From Thermosipho atlanticus DSM 15807 (GTDB taxonomy: Bacteria > Thermotogota > Thermotogae > Thermotogales > Fervidobacteriaceae), in contig NZ_FQXN01000005.1 in assembly GCF_900129985.1 (NCBI RefSeq), forward strand, positions 62,001 to 126,000: 64,000 nucleotides of DNA, read 5' to 3'. The notes under the pieces are model-generated. The model searched no databases. It had not been told where the DNA came from and was given only the letters and a program-made list of their open reading frames with translations. This document shows positions 35,901 through 43,607 of this stretch, in pieces. Position numbers and translations under genes: made by a program. Each line of letters opens with the position of its first letter. Position 1 is the stretch's first letter.

Positions 35901-36403
35901 ATGATATCATCAAATAAAATTACTGTTTTATTTTTAATTTTTTTAGAATTGATTTTTACATATTTCAAAATGTTTTCTTCTTTTCCAGAAATGTGCTTAG
36001 GTTTTTTTTCTTTCAAAATTCTTAAGAATTTATAACCATTATTAATACCTAGTTTTCTCGAAACAAGTTTAGAAAATTTCTTGTATCTAATTTTATTACT
36101 TTTTTTCGTAGAAGCAGGTATTACACAAAAAACTGTATCTTTATCAATATTTTTACTAAGTAAATTTGAAATAACTTTAGCGAAACTATTTATTGTCTCT
36201 CTTTCACCATTTTTAAACTTGTAAATTTTTTGCCTTAAAATTCTTTCATCATTCTCAAGTATTTCATCTGGAAAGCTATTCAAAGGATAATATTTTGCCA
36301 GAATAAAAATGTTATATCTACCAAGTTTTTCTTTAAATTTAAATTCTTTAAAATTTTTTTCTATAAGATTTGAATTTTCAAATATTTCATAGTCCGTTGT
36401 CAA
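32972..36403 (-). CDS. Phosphoribosyltransferase-RecQ helicase fusion protein
   Basis: The 1143-residue protein has an N-terminal phosphoribosyltransferase-like domain (about residues 60-215) with VFCVIPASTKKSNKIRYKKF and a PRPP loop TVILFDDIITTGNS at 160-173, resembling ComF-type proteins. After a 250-residue linker it has a RecQ-type SF2 helicase: Walker A TGSGKS at 501-506, DEAHCISEWGHDFRPS from 601, and motif VI QEAGRAGRD at 803-811. The Cys-rich zinc-binding region and the HRDC domain of standard RecQ are not visible. The last 250 residues are helical and Lys-rich. A TTG start at 36403 follows AAAGGAGATAAAGTA. It is the terminal gene of the minus-strand operon. Confidence 0.87.
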   Translation of the reverse strand: MTTDYEIFENSNLIEKNFKEFKFKEKLGRYNIFILAKYYPLNSFPDEILENDERILRQKIYKFKNGERETINSFAKVISNLLSKNIDKDTVFCVIPASTKKSNKIRYKKFSKLVSRKLGINNGYKFLRILKEKKPKHISGKEENILKYVKINSKKIKNKTVILFDDIITTGNSFQKIADTLIAYGAKDVIGVFLAQTIRNNEKVSSLTSYNCLFYPKFFDNILSKLDMNFFIGFSNFFIDDSFIFTPEEDNTPLILTAKIYNNILQRGVPTYSSLFFERKLSEKVNKTSIDRYITELKNLQVSKDNIFAISILSSWLHKILVKEIVYGGLNEKKEWRIAVIENDASFSKIAMEDFSLYMKNLSRLFDSTFPKINLTVFREEDVDLLENSELIEVQYKNLPEIESDEKFDLIIDFGMNVKRRQYNIKNNKYIKVFPLYYALSDNSKEFYDFEIQKYTINKEKENSLKFILENVFRKKDFREGQLELISNILGTKSVIGLFPTGSGKSLTYQLSALLQPGTIVIVDPIKSLMEDQVKKLKELGINSCAYINSDQKKENKELILKDLKFGRYKFLFISPERLQIKSFRKLLNEINLKLPFLVIDEAHCISEWGHDFRPSYLNVSKNLKQIVNDKNPKIIALTGTASYVVLKDIQEILNLKDNVSILTPKTFDRKELHMEVIKTFEKEQVLIDILYKRLPKLLNVENTFEVAGIIFSNTISGENGVYSIYKTLKNCGLKPGIYSGKKPKKLKTKDYNRYKQEIQSKFLNEEIQLLVATKAFGMGIDKSNIRYTIHYNLPSSIESFYQEAGRAGRDRKKSYSFLIFTEKNPALTDVILNTKISNKIALKIFENYKFINDDIFSQLHFHFNSFKGKSYEIAKTLNFYEKIKKYISTINEGSYKFIEVKSKENYFEKILYRLNVLGIIDNYTVEYKANEKIYELKISKKTQEDVAFNLNKFLFGVKKIENIDKRVRVEEAIKILIDYMYERVEKQRRKTLFNLVQLARNASSNEEVKRYILNYFNESIYTRKIIEIIQKKDERKLLSFIDEINEEASRKELEFLSSNIERLFENYPDNSYLYLIKALLGLKNQKEKIVINNLRIFSLYSNKLFVEKVLKKIQKIARNYCMDINEKKLKKSEFKKAKVILR

Positions 36404-36407
36404 TACT

Positions 36408-37406
36408 TTATCTCCTTTTGTAAATATTCTTATTCTTTTCTTTTTCTTTATACATTCTCATATCAGATATGTTAAGAGCCTCTTGTAGATTATTCGTTTC
36501 ATCTGGAAATATTGCATAACCACAAGATATACCTATATTTACCACCTGATTATCTATAGATATTTCTCTCTTACTAACAAACTGCTTAATTCTATTTATA
36601 ATTTTGTTTACTCCTTCTGTGTTTTTTGTTAAAACAACAAATTCATCTCCACCATACCTTATAACATCATCTGTAGATTTAACAATATTTTTAATTCTTT
36701 TTGATGCTATTTTCAATACCTCATCTCCAAATTTATGACCATACTTATCATTAATATTTTTAAAACCATCTAAATCACAGAATATAATTCCAATCTTTTC
36801 AGAGTTATCTATCTCACTAAATACCTTTTCCAGATAAAATCTATTCTTGAGTCCAGTGAGAGGATCAATATATTTCTGATCAAAAAGTGCTTTTATATCC
36901 AAAAATTTTGAAGCATATACAAAAAAATTCTTTTGAAAATGATCTAAAAATATTTTATTCTTAGTTGTTAATTTTTTTGGTGTGAAATATTCCAAGTTTA
37001 AAATTGTGTAAACATCAATATCTTTGAATATAAGAGGAATTCCAATCCAAGAAGATAATATATTTCCCCTAGGAATCCATATTTCTTCTTTTTGTAAATT
37101 TTTTATATATCTCCATCTTCTCTTACTTTTAACCTGCATATAAATAAATTTCTCTCTATTAGACATTTTCTCCTCAATTTTCTCAAAATTCAATCTTTCA
37201 TAATGTTTTGAATAAGCGATAAATTTCGGTTTGTTCTCTAAGATACCAACAACTGTCCAACCATCAAAATTTAAGAAACTCTTCAATTTTTCCGAAAGTG
37301 TTTCAAAAAATACAGGAACATCCCCTTTTTTTAATATTTCAATGGATGTTTCTAAAATAATTTTACTAGTAACTAAATCACAATATTCACTTAAGTTGAT
37401 TCTCAA
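36408..37406 (-). CDS. GGDEF-domain diguanylate cyclase with GAF-like N-terminus
   Basis: The 332-residue protein has an N-terminal GAF-like sensory region (about residues 25-165) and a C-terminal GGDEF domain starting DPLTGLKNRFYL. IIFCDLDGFKNINDKYGHKFGD supplies metal-binding residues and RYGGDEFVVL the active site at about 252-256. The inhibitory I-site RxxD position reads KSTD, so product inhibition may be weakened. No transmembrane helix is present. It should make cyclic di-GMP. The TTG at 37406 after AGGGTGATTAAA is preferred over the GTG at 37415 inside that site. It overlaps the rSAM gene upstream. Confidence 0.87.
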   Translation of the reverse strand: MRINLSEYCDLVTSKIILETSIEILKKGDVPVFFETLSEKLKSFLNFDGWTVVGILENKPKFIAYSKHYERLNFEKIEEKMSNREKFIYMQVKSKRRWRYIKNLQKEEIWIPRGNILSSWIGIPLIFKDIDVYTILNLEYFTPKKLTTKNKIFLDHFQKNFFVYASKFLDIKALFDQKYIDPLTGLKNRFYLEKVFSEIDNSEKIGIIFCDLDGFKNINDKYGHKFGDEVLKIASKRIKNIVKSTDDVIRYGGDEFVVLTKNTEGVNKIINRIKQFVSKREISIDNQVVNIGISCGYAIFPDETNNLQEALNISDMRMYKEKEKNKNIYKRR

Positions 37407-37411
37407 TTTAA

Positions 37412-38950
37412 TCACCCTAAAATCAAATCTTTAACCAAAAGATTTGGATATTTATTCTTTATCTCTTCTGCTTTTCTTTTTCCTATTCCTGGAATTTTCG
37501 TAAGCTCACTTAATGATAATTCATGAACTCTTAAGTTTTTTACAATTCCTGTAATTGACCTAATTCCGTGATCAATTACAATTATATCACTCTTTTCATT
37601 AAATCTCCCAATTACTCCAATAAGGATAGGATAAGTACCAAGTGGTCTTCCAAACTTAATATTCCCTTCAGAAAATTCGGGTATAACATTTTTTATTTCT
37701 GTACCTTTTGGAAATACACGTTTTATCATTTCTGAATCTATATTATTTCTAATCAAGTATTTGTAATGCTTGAACAACTTATGATTAATTTTTACTCTAC
37801 GCTTTTTAGCTAAATACCACAGTGGTGTATCTTGAACTATCATTAATTGCCTTAAATTTATTCTACGAAGTAAAATCCCCTCATCTAAATACTGTTTTAA
37901 TTTTGAATATAATAATTCATATGATTTTTTTGTTTCACCCGGAAGTCCGAATATAAAATTCAATCCTGGTAATAATTTTGGAACACCATTTACCCTAATA
38001 CCACCAATTTCATTAACTAATTTAATAGAAAAATCAATATCATCTATACCACCTTGAATATTGTTTTTTCTTCTTACAATCTCGTCAAAACTTTCTATAC
38101 CAAATGATAAAACATCACCTTCGGAATTATTTTTCACAATGATTTCTAAAGCCTTTGCACTTTCTGGATAATTCTGTGCAATAAATGCTGGATTAGCATT
38201 ATCTGTATGTAACACCTCTAGATCTGGTGCTACCCTTCTTATTCCTTCGTATAATTCTTTAATATATGCAACATTAATTCTTTTATTATTTTTCTCAAAT
38301 CCATATGCGAGTATATTTGCACTTCTTCCAAGTCTAAAAGCTTTAACTCCGTTTTTGTAAAGTTCTTCAATTTCATCAATAATATCTTTTACGGGTCTTG
38401 AAATAAAACCTGGATGTAAAATTGGTTCACTACAAAACGTACAAAAAGTTCTCCGTTCACAACCAAGAGAAACTTCTATCTCACAAATAACCTCAGGATA
38501 CCTAGGATGTTTCTTTACAATCTTAGCTCCTTCAAGAGATACTTTTCGAATAATGTTATAATCTTTTTTCTCAAAAGCATAATACACAAAATCTTCTGCT
38601 ATGTCATCTATTTCTGTGATATTTACAACTTTTACTGAAGCACCGGTTAAAATTCTTAAAGGTTTTTTATTCAATTCAAAAATTTTATTGATTTCGTTCA
38701 ATTTTATAGGAATACCACCTATGTATTTTCCAGGGACAGTAATAGAAGAAAGAATAACTAAAACATCATAGTTATTAAACCTTTGCCAAAGGTTTCTTTT
38801 TCTGATTTCATCAATTGTAATATAATCAACATCAAATCCTTTAATAAACAAAGTACCCGCTATGTAGCGGGTATATGTACTTATATATGGAGGTACTCCT
38901 AAAACTGCTGGTTCATCAACATATCCATCAATTATTACTGCTGATTTCAT
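37412..38950 (-). CDS. Radical SAM protein with CX5CX2C cluster and C-terminal HhH
   Basis: The 512-residue protein starts with a possible cobalamin-binding-like Rossmann region (residues 1-120, KSAVIIDGYVDEPAVLGVPPY). The radical SAM core has Cys164, Cys170 and Cys173 (GCERRTFCTFC), an unusual CX5CX2C spacing instead of CX3CX2C. Later strands include FGIESFDEIV and NFIFGLPGETKKSYE. The C-terminus (about 475-512) has a helix-hairpin-helix, LTKIPGIGKRKAEEIKNKYP. Similar proteins are, to my knowledge, found in archaea and thermophiles without assigned function. It lies between a secreted protein gene and the GGDEF gene, overlapping both. Confidence 0.85.
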   Translation of the reverse strand: MKSAVIIDGYVDEPAVLGVPPYISTYTRYIAGTLFIKGFDVDYITIDEIRKRNLWQRFNNYDVLVILSSITVPGKYIGGIPIKLNEINKIFELNKKPLRILTGASVKVVNITEIDDIAEDFVYYAFEKKDYNIIRKVSLEGAKIVKKHPRYPEVICEIEVSLGCERRTFCTFCSEPILHPGFISRPVKDIIDEIEELYKNGVKAFRLGRSANILAYGFEKNNKRINVAYIKELYEGIRRVAPDLEVLHTDNANPAFIAQNYPESAKALEIIVKNNSEGDVLSFGIESFDEIVRRKNNIQGGIDDIDFSIKLVNEIGGIRVNGVPKLLPGLNFIFGLPGETKKSYELLYSKLKQYLDEGILLRRINLRQLMIVQDTPLWYLAKKRRVKINHKLFKHYKYLIRNNIDSEMIKRVFPKGTEIKNVIPEFSEGNIKFGRPLGTYPILIGVIGRFNEKSDIIVIDHGIRSITGIVKNLRVHELSLSELTKIPGIGKRKAEEIKNKYPNLLVKDLILG

Positions 38951-39641
38951 CTTCTATTTCCTTCCTAGTGTCATCTGAAGCTTCTAGAATTGTTATATAA
39001 TAATTTTCAACTTGGAAATCCCCACTCTTATCAGAAATCTCAAATATAACATTTTCACCATTTTTGTCTACAGCATACACTTTTAACTTATCGTCTTCGT
39101 ATTCTACATTAAACCATAGGAGTAAATTAAAGACATCATATATTTTTTCAGGTATCTCACTTTTATCAATCAATTTAAAAGACGAAAGAATATCCTCAAA
39201 CGTATACCTTGATGGAACGTATATATATATCATTTCAGTAATAACATTTTCGAATTTTCTGATAATCTTTTCTAACATGCCATTAATTTTTATCGCTTTC
39301 ATTGTAAAAGCTTTCTCGGAAATTGTTATTTCTCCATCAACGTCCAAGGAAATTTTATGAAAATTAGCATAGTCATAGAAAATATCTTCTAAATCCTTTA
39401 TGGGAGGACATAATTTTAATTCATTTGTAGTTCCAATGTAATATTTTTCCCCCAGCTTAACCCAAACAACTTTCTTTGGACTTTTCACAAAAACAATTTT
39501 ATCTCCATCTTTGTAAAAAACTTCTTCATATCTTGTATATTGCGCATCTTTAGTGTACTCAATTACAAAACGATACGCATGATAGCTTATAGCAAAAATA
39601 TAAACCGAAAACAAAAGTAATATAACAACAAATTTCTTCAC
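38928..39641 (-). CDS. Exported protein, possibly LolA/RseB-like, in sigma/anti-sigma operon
   Basis: The 237-residue protein has an N-terminal signal peptide or anchor (KKFVVILLLFSVYIFAISY) followed by a beta-rich region (YRFVIEYTKDAQYTRYEEVFYKDGDKIVFV) that resembles the LolA/RseB-type half-barrel. I do not recognise it firmly. Its place directly after an ECF sigma and a membrane anti-sigma gene fits an RseB-like periplasmic modulator (inference). The GTG at 39641 follows GAGAGGTGAAAAA. The 3' end overlaps the radical SAM gene by about 23 bp. Confidence 0.6.
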   Translation of the reverse strand: MKKFVVILLLFSVYIFAISYHAYRFVIEYTKDAQYTRYEEVFYKDGDKIVFVKSPKKVVWVKLGEKYYIGTTNELKLCPPIKDLEDIFYDYANFHKISLDVDGEITISEKAFTMKAIKINGMLEKIIRKFENVITEMIYIYVPSRYTFEDILSSFKLIDKSEIPEKIYDVFNLLLWFNVEYEDDKLKVYAVDKNGENVIFEISDKSGDFQVENYYITILEASDDTRKEIEDEISSNN

Positions 39642-39652
39642 TTTTTCACCTC

Positions 39653-39958
39653 TCAAAATCCATCACTAACAAGACTTATATCCAAAATAGGCTCATATTT
39701 TTTTGGAATTTGTTGAGAATTTTCGTAAGCTGAGTATAACGGTCTTTGTTTTATGGTAGTAGTCATGTTATTGAATACTAAAATTGTAGCAATAACTACA
39801 ATAGCTGTTATTAATACTGCCACTCTTGCTACACTAAATCTTTTTTTCTTTTTTATCCGACTAATAATCTTTTCTTCAAGCATACTTCCTGGATTATAAT
39901 AAATTCTTTTTTCAAGAGCATTAATAGCTTTAGTATAAATTTCTTCTTCAATTCTCAT
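39653..39958 (-). CDS. Putative membrane anti-sigma factor
   Basis: The 101-residue protein has a helical cytoplasmic N-terminus (EEEIYTKAINALEKRIYYNPGSMLEEKIISRIKKK), one transmembrane helix (VARVAVLITAIVVIATILVF, about residues 45-64) and a short external tail. There is no HxxxCxxC zinc anti-sigma motif. Its ATG overlaps the stop of the ECF sigma gene in ATGA, the classic arrangement for a cognate anti-sigma factor. Assignment is from position and topology, not from sequence similarity. Confidence 0.65.
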   Translation of the reverse strand: MRIEEEIYTKAINALEKRIYYNPGSMLEEKIISRIKKKKRFSVARVAVLITAIVVIATILVFNNMTTTIKQRPLYSAYENSQQIPKKYEPILDISLVSDGF

Positions 39959-40575
39959 ATGAAACCTTCCTCCTTCAAAGCCTTTTTAAGTTTTTCTCTT
40001 GCACTATGTAATCTGCTTTTTACTGTTCCCTCAGGAATGTCCAAAATTTTGGCAATTTCACTGTATGAAAGTCCATCGATATCCCTTAGTTTAATTAAAA
40101 TTCTTTCTTTTTCAGGTAATTTTTCCAAAATATCTAAGATTTTTTCATACAGTAGTTCCTGTTGAACTTCTCTGTAAACATCTCTTCTTGGATCTACTAT
40201 TTCAATCTCTCTTTCCCCATCTTCGTCATTTTGAACACTGAAAACTTTTTCATTTTTCTTCTTATATTTTTCATACAATGTATTACAAACATTCATTGTT
40301 ATTCTATAAATCCAAGTTGACAATGATGAATTGCCTTTAAATTTCTTTATTCCTTTAAAAATTCTCAACATTACCTCTTGAACAACATCATCGATATCGT
40401 CTGTACCAAAATACGTTCTTGCAAAAGCACCTATTTTTGGTGCATATTCTCTGTATAGTTTTCTATAAGCCAATTCTTCACCACGTTTTAAGGCCTTTAT
40501 AAATTCTTTTTCATCATTCCACTTTTTTTGACTATTACTACTTTCTATATGTTCTTTTTTATTGAAAAATGTCAA
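39955..40575 (-). CDS. ECF-type RNA polymerase sigma factor
   Basis: The roughly 206-residue protein has sigma region 2 (AYRKLYREYAPKIGAFARTYFGTDDIDDVVQEVMLRIF ... LSTWIYRITMNVC) and region 4 (LPEKERILIKLRDIDGLSYSEIAKILDIPEGTVKSRLHSAREKLKK) but no region 3, as in ECF/RpoE-like factors. The exact start is uncertain. I choose a TTG at 40575 behind GGTGGTG, inside the 3' end of the DUF72 gene. It is co-transcribed with its predicted anti-sigma factor and should direct transcription in response to an envelope or other stress. Confidence 0.88.
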   Translation of the reverse strand: MTFFNKKEHIESSNSQKKWNDEKEFIKALKRGEELAYRKLYREYAPKIGAFARTYFGTDDIDDVVQEVMLRIFKGIKKFKGNSSLSTWIYRITMNVCNTLYEKYKKKNEKVFSVQNDEDGEREIEIVDPRRDVYREVQQELLYEKILDILEKLPEKERILIKLRDIDGLSYSEIAKILDIPEGTVKSRLHSAREKLKKALKEEGFI

Positions 40576-41308
40576 TTTTTTCACCACCAACAAGTTTTCT
40601 AAAAAGTAATGCATTCTTTAGTGCTTTTCCTTTGAAACAATTGTTAAAATAGATTGCTTTATCTCCTCTAAATTTTTTTATCGTTTCCCATATTTTTATC
40701 ATTTCATTTGTTGAGTAATTATAATTGTATCTTGTTTTAACATCATGTTTAAACCAATTTTTGTTTCTGCCATGAAGTCTTACATATAAGAACTTTTTTG
40801 CTTTTATAATAAAAGGATAAAAATTGGGCAATTTTGGTTGATCAATTGTTACGATCTCAAATTTTTCTGAGTCAAATGAAATCCAAGAAGCATGCCGGAA
40901 TTCGACGAACAGCCTAGGGACTTTTTCTGCTATTAAATTTACAAATAATATGTTTTCTTTTGTTTTCATAAAAGAAAATGGAAATTGTGCTAAATAACCA
41001 ATTAATCGATTTTCTTCCATAAGTATCTTTGTGTTTTCGAGAAATTTATCCAGATATTCAAGATTCTTTTCATGAGTAATCTTACCATATAATTTAACTG
41101 AAATGTAAAAATTATGCGGAAGTTTCCTCAAAATAGTTACTATAGATCTGTAGCTTGGCAATGTATAGTAAGTAAAATTAAGCTCGACTGTATTAAAACC
41201 ATAATGCATCCAATAGTAATTTAAAAGTTCTTTCGACTTTATGTTTTCTGGATAAACTTCGCCAATCCAATCGTCAAATTGATAACCGCTTGTACCAACA
41301 AAAATCAT
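40559..41308 (-). CDS. DUF72 family protein
   Basis: The 249-residue protein has the DUF72 opening IFVGTSGYQFDDWIGEVYPENI, then NTVELNFTYYTLPS, FVEFRHASWIS and, near the C-terminus, YVRLHGRN and IYFNNCFKGKALKNAL. These features define a TIM-barrel family of unknown biochemical function (YecE-like). Its ATG overlaps the stop of the UvrD-like gene in ATGA, indicating translational coupling to the helicase. This 250-residue version is of normal length. Confidence 0.88.
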   Translation of the reverse strand: MIFVGTSGYQFDDWIGEVYPENIKSKELLNYYWMHYGFNTVELNFTYYTLPSYRSIVTILRKLPHNFYISVKLYGKITHEKNLEYLDKFLENTKILMEENRLIGYLAQFPFSFMKTKENILFVNLIAEKVPRLFVEFRHASWISFDSEKFEIVTIDQPKLPNFYPFIIKAKKFLYVRLHGRNKNWFKHDVKTRYNYNYSTNEMIKIWETIKKFRGDKAIYFNNCFKGKALKNALLFRKLVGGEKIDIFQ

Positions 41309-43221
41309 TTTCCCACTCCATATTCTAGATGTTCGACAAGATGAAAAGGAATATCATCAATAAAGTTTTTTCCTCGACGCATGATGTAGTCATTTCCGTA
41401 GAATATTCGTGAAGATCCACCGACGCTGTAAATTAAATATAGGTAATCTTTTGCTCTAGTAATTGCTACATAAAATAGTCTTTCTTCTTCGTCTAAATTA
41501 TTTTCTCTTAAAGACATAATGTGTGGAAAGTCCCCGGGATTTATACTTAATATGAAAACAACTTTCCATTCAAGTCCTTTTGCTTGATGGACAGTTGTTA
41601 AAGTAACTTTTTCTTTTTCCTTGTCAGTTTCAAACTCATTTACTTGAGATATTTCGTAACTTTCACTGATTAAGATGTCTGTAAGAAAATTTTCTGTATT
41701 TTGGTAAAATCCTGCCATTTCAATTAATCTTTCTAAATCTTCTTGTCTTTCTCTGTAGTCATCATACGATCGTTCAAGATAGCTTCTATAAAATTCTAAA
41801 TAAAACTTTTCTAGTCTTTTTCCAGGATTTTCGAATTCTAAACTCTCCAGAATAATTTTCCTAACTGTTTTGAATTCCTCACTTTTTTCTTTTATATTTT
41901 CTAATTCCTTGAATGGATTTTGTGATTTGACAATGCTTTCGGCTATTCTATTGGCCTTAATCTTTCCAATACCTGATAACAATTTAAGTAATCTAGTCCA
42001 TGAAATTTTTTCAGATGGATTTACTGTAACTTTAAGGAAAGCAAGAGAATCTTTTACATGGGCTGTTTCGGTAAATCTTAGACCAGAAAATATTTTAAAA
42101 GGTATACCGTGTTTCGAAAGTTCAAGTTGGAGTTCAAGGGAATGAGCATGAGCCCTGTATAATACTGCTATATCGTTTAATGAAATACCTTGATTGTGGT
42201 AGTTTAATATTTCGTTAGCAACAAAGTCAGCTTCATCATAGTGATCGAAGACTTGAACAAGAAAAGGTTTTGTTCCTGTTTTACGTGTAGCACGTAAAAC
42301 TTTAGGGATAGCTTTTTTTGGAAGGAGTTCGTTAATAAGATTGACTATTTCTTGAGAACTGCGATAGTTTGTTTGAATTTTAAAAACTTTGGCTTCTTTT
42401 TGGAACTCAAGAACATTCTCAAATCTTGCCCCTCTGAAAGAATAGATACTTTGTGCATCATCACCAACAACCATTAAGTTACCATGTACTTCTGAAAGAA
42501 GGTTTGCTATTTGGAATTGAACTATGTTAGTATCTTGAAATTCGTCGACAAGTATCCATTTGAATCTTGAAGACTCTTTGAGTCTAATTGCTTTGTTTGT
42601 AGAAAGAATATGTAATGTATTAATTAGAAGATCATCATAGTCTAGAGAATTTTGAAGAGATTTTTCTTGTTGATATTTTATGAGTATTTGTTCTATGATA
42701 TGTTCGTGTTCAAGGAAAGCTGGGTTAAATTTAGAGATAGCTTCTCTTATGGAACAAAGTGTGTTGTTCATGTATGAATTGATTGCAAGGAGTTGCTTGG
42801 CTGTAGGCATCCGTTTTTTTTCAGATTTTGGAATTATTTGTGCTCTTGCATTTTCCATGACGTCTTTTGAATCTTCTGTATCTAGGATTGTAAAGTTGTT
42901 TTTTATACCAATAACTGTCCCATATTTTCTGAGGAATAGGTTGCAGATATGGTGAAAAGTTCCTCCTAGTAATCCTTCTAGTTTTGATTTTGATACTTGT
43001 TTTGCTCTTTGTAACATTTCTTTTGCTGCTGCTTTTGTGAAGGTAACGAGCATTATTTCAGATGGTTTTATTCCTTTACTAATTAAATAGGCTATTTTAT
43101 AGGTTATGACTCTTGTTTTTCCACTGCCTGGTCCTGCTATAACAAGTGTTTTACCCTCGGATTTTGTTACAGCATCGAATTGTTCTTGGTCAAGTTCGTT
43201 TTTTAAAATTTCTTCTATCAT
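41305..43221 (-). CDS. UvrD/PcrA-type DNA helicase
   Basis: The 638-residue SF1A helicase unwinds DNA with 3'-5' polarity in the family. Motifs are Q-motif ELDQEQFDAVTKSEG, Walker A VIAGPGSGKTRVITYK, motif Ia LVTFTKAAAKEM, motif II ILVDEFQDTN, motif III MVVGDDAQSIYSFRGA, motif IV FKIQTNYRSSQEIV, motif V VTLTTVHQAKGLEWKVVFI, and motif VI ERRLFYVAITRA-like EEERLFYVAITRAKDYLYL. It is shorter than typical PcrA (about 720 residues), lacking the extended C-terminal tail. It is the first gene of the overlapping minus-strand operon. Confidence 0.92.
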   Translation of the reverse strand: MIEEILKNELDQEQFDAVTKSEGKTLVIAGPGSGKTRVITYKIAYLISKGIKPSEIMLVTFTKAAAKEMLQRAKQVSKSKLEGLLGGTFHHICNLFLRKYGTVIGIKNNFTILDTEDSKDVMENARAQIIPKSEKKRMPTAKQLLAINSYMNNTLCSIREAISKFNPAFLEHEHIIEQILIKYQQEKSLQNSLDYDDLLINTLHILSTNKAIRLKESSRFKWILVDEFQDTNIVQFQIANLLSEVHGNLMVVGDDAQSIYSFRGARFENVLEFQKEAKVFKIQTNYRSSQEIVNLINELLPKKAIPKVLRATRKTGTKPFLVQVFDHYDEADFVANEILNYHNQGISLNDIAVLYRAHAHSLELQLELSKHGIPFKIFSGLRFTETAHVKDSLAFLKVTVNPSEKISWTRLLKLLSGIGKIKANRIAESIVKSQNPFKELENIKEKSEEFKTVRKIILESLEFENPGKRLEKFYLEFYRSYLERSYDDYRERQEDLERLIEMAGFYQNTENFLTDILISESYEISQVNEFETDKEKEKVTLTTVHQAKGLEWKVVFILSINPGDFPHIMSLRENNLDEEERLFYVAITRAKDYLYLIYSVGGSSRIFYGNDYIMRRGKNFIDDIPFHLVEHLEYGVGK

Positions 43222-43607
43222 TAGATCATTCCTTTCTATTATTTAATCTTTTTTAGTAGTAATAATAGGTAAGTTGTGTTCTTGGAAAGTTATATCAATA
43301 AAGTCTTTCTAAACATTGCTATATATAATTTTATAACTTACCGCAACCATGGAAAGTTATAGTAGTTGATAGTGGTAAGAAATTTAGAAAATTAGAATAT
43401 AAAAGCTTCTATTGCGGTTATTTTTCTATGTTGTTTTAAATCCAAGAATTATTTAGTAACGTCTATAAATAAAATGGTAAGAAACTAAGGTTTTGGAAAT
43501 CTAAAATTCTTACCGCTGGTAAGAAAAACAATATATTGTATTACTTATTTACCAAACAACAATATATTGTTGTGAAAAATTCCAAAAAACTAACCAAATT
43601 CTAACAT
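43222..43607. other. Repeat-rich intergenic region upstream of the helicase operon
   Basis: This 386-bp gap between the SRPBCC gene and the UvrD-like gene contains six copies of GGTAAG/CTTACC: 43268-43273, 43337-43342 (inverted), 43374-43379, 43476-43481, 43509-43514 (inverted) and 43518-43523. Three are extended as GGTAAGAAA. It also has two palindromes, ACAATATATTGT (43528-43539) and CAACAATATATTGTTG (43557-43572), both followed by T runs on the minus strand. No coding frame is convincing. The region may combine SRPBCC transcript termination with operator sites for the helicase operon. Confidence 0.6.

Noticed and set aside
43268-43572. Repeated GGTAAG units considered as a CRISPR array or transposon end.
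   Set aside because: Spacing is irregular, copies are only 6-9 bp, orientations are mixed, and no cas or transposase gene is nearby.
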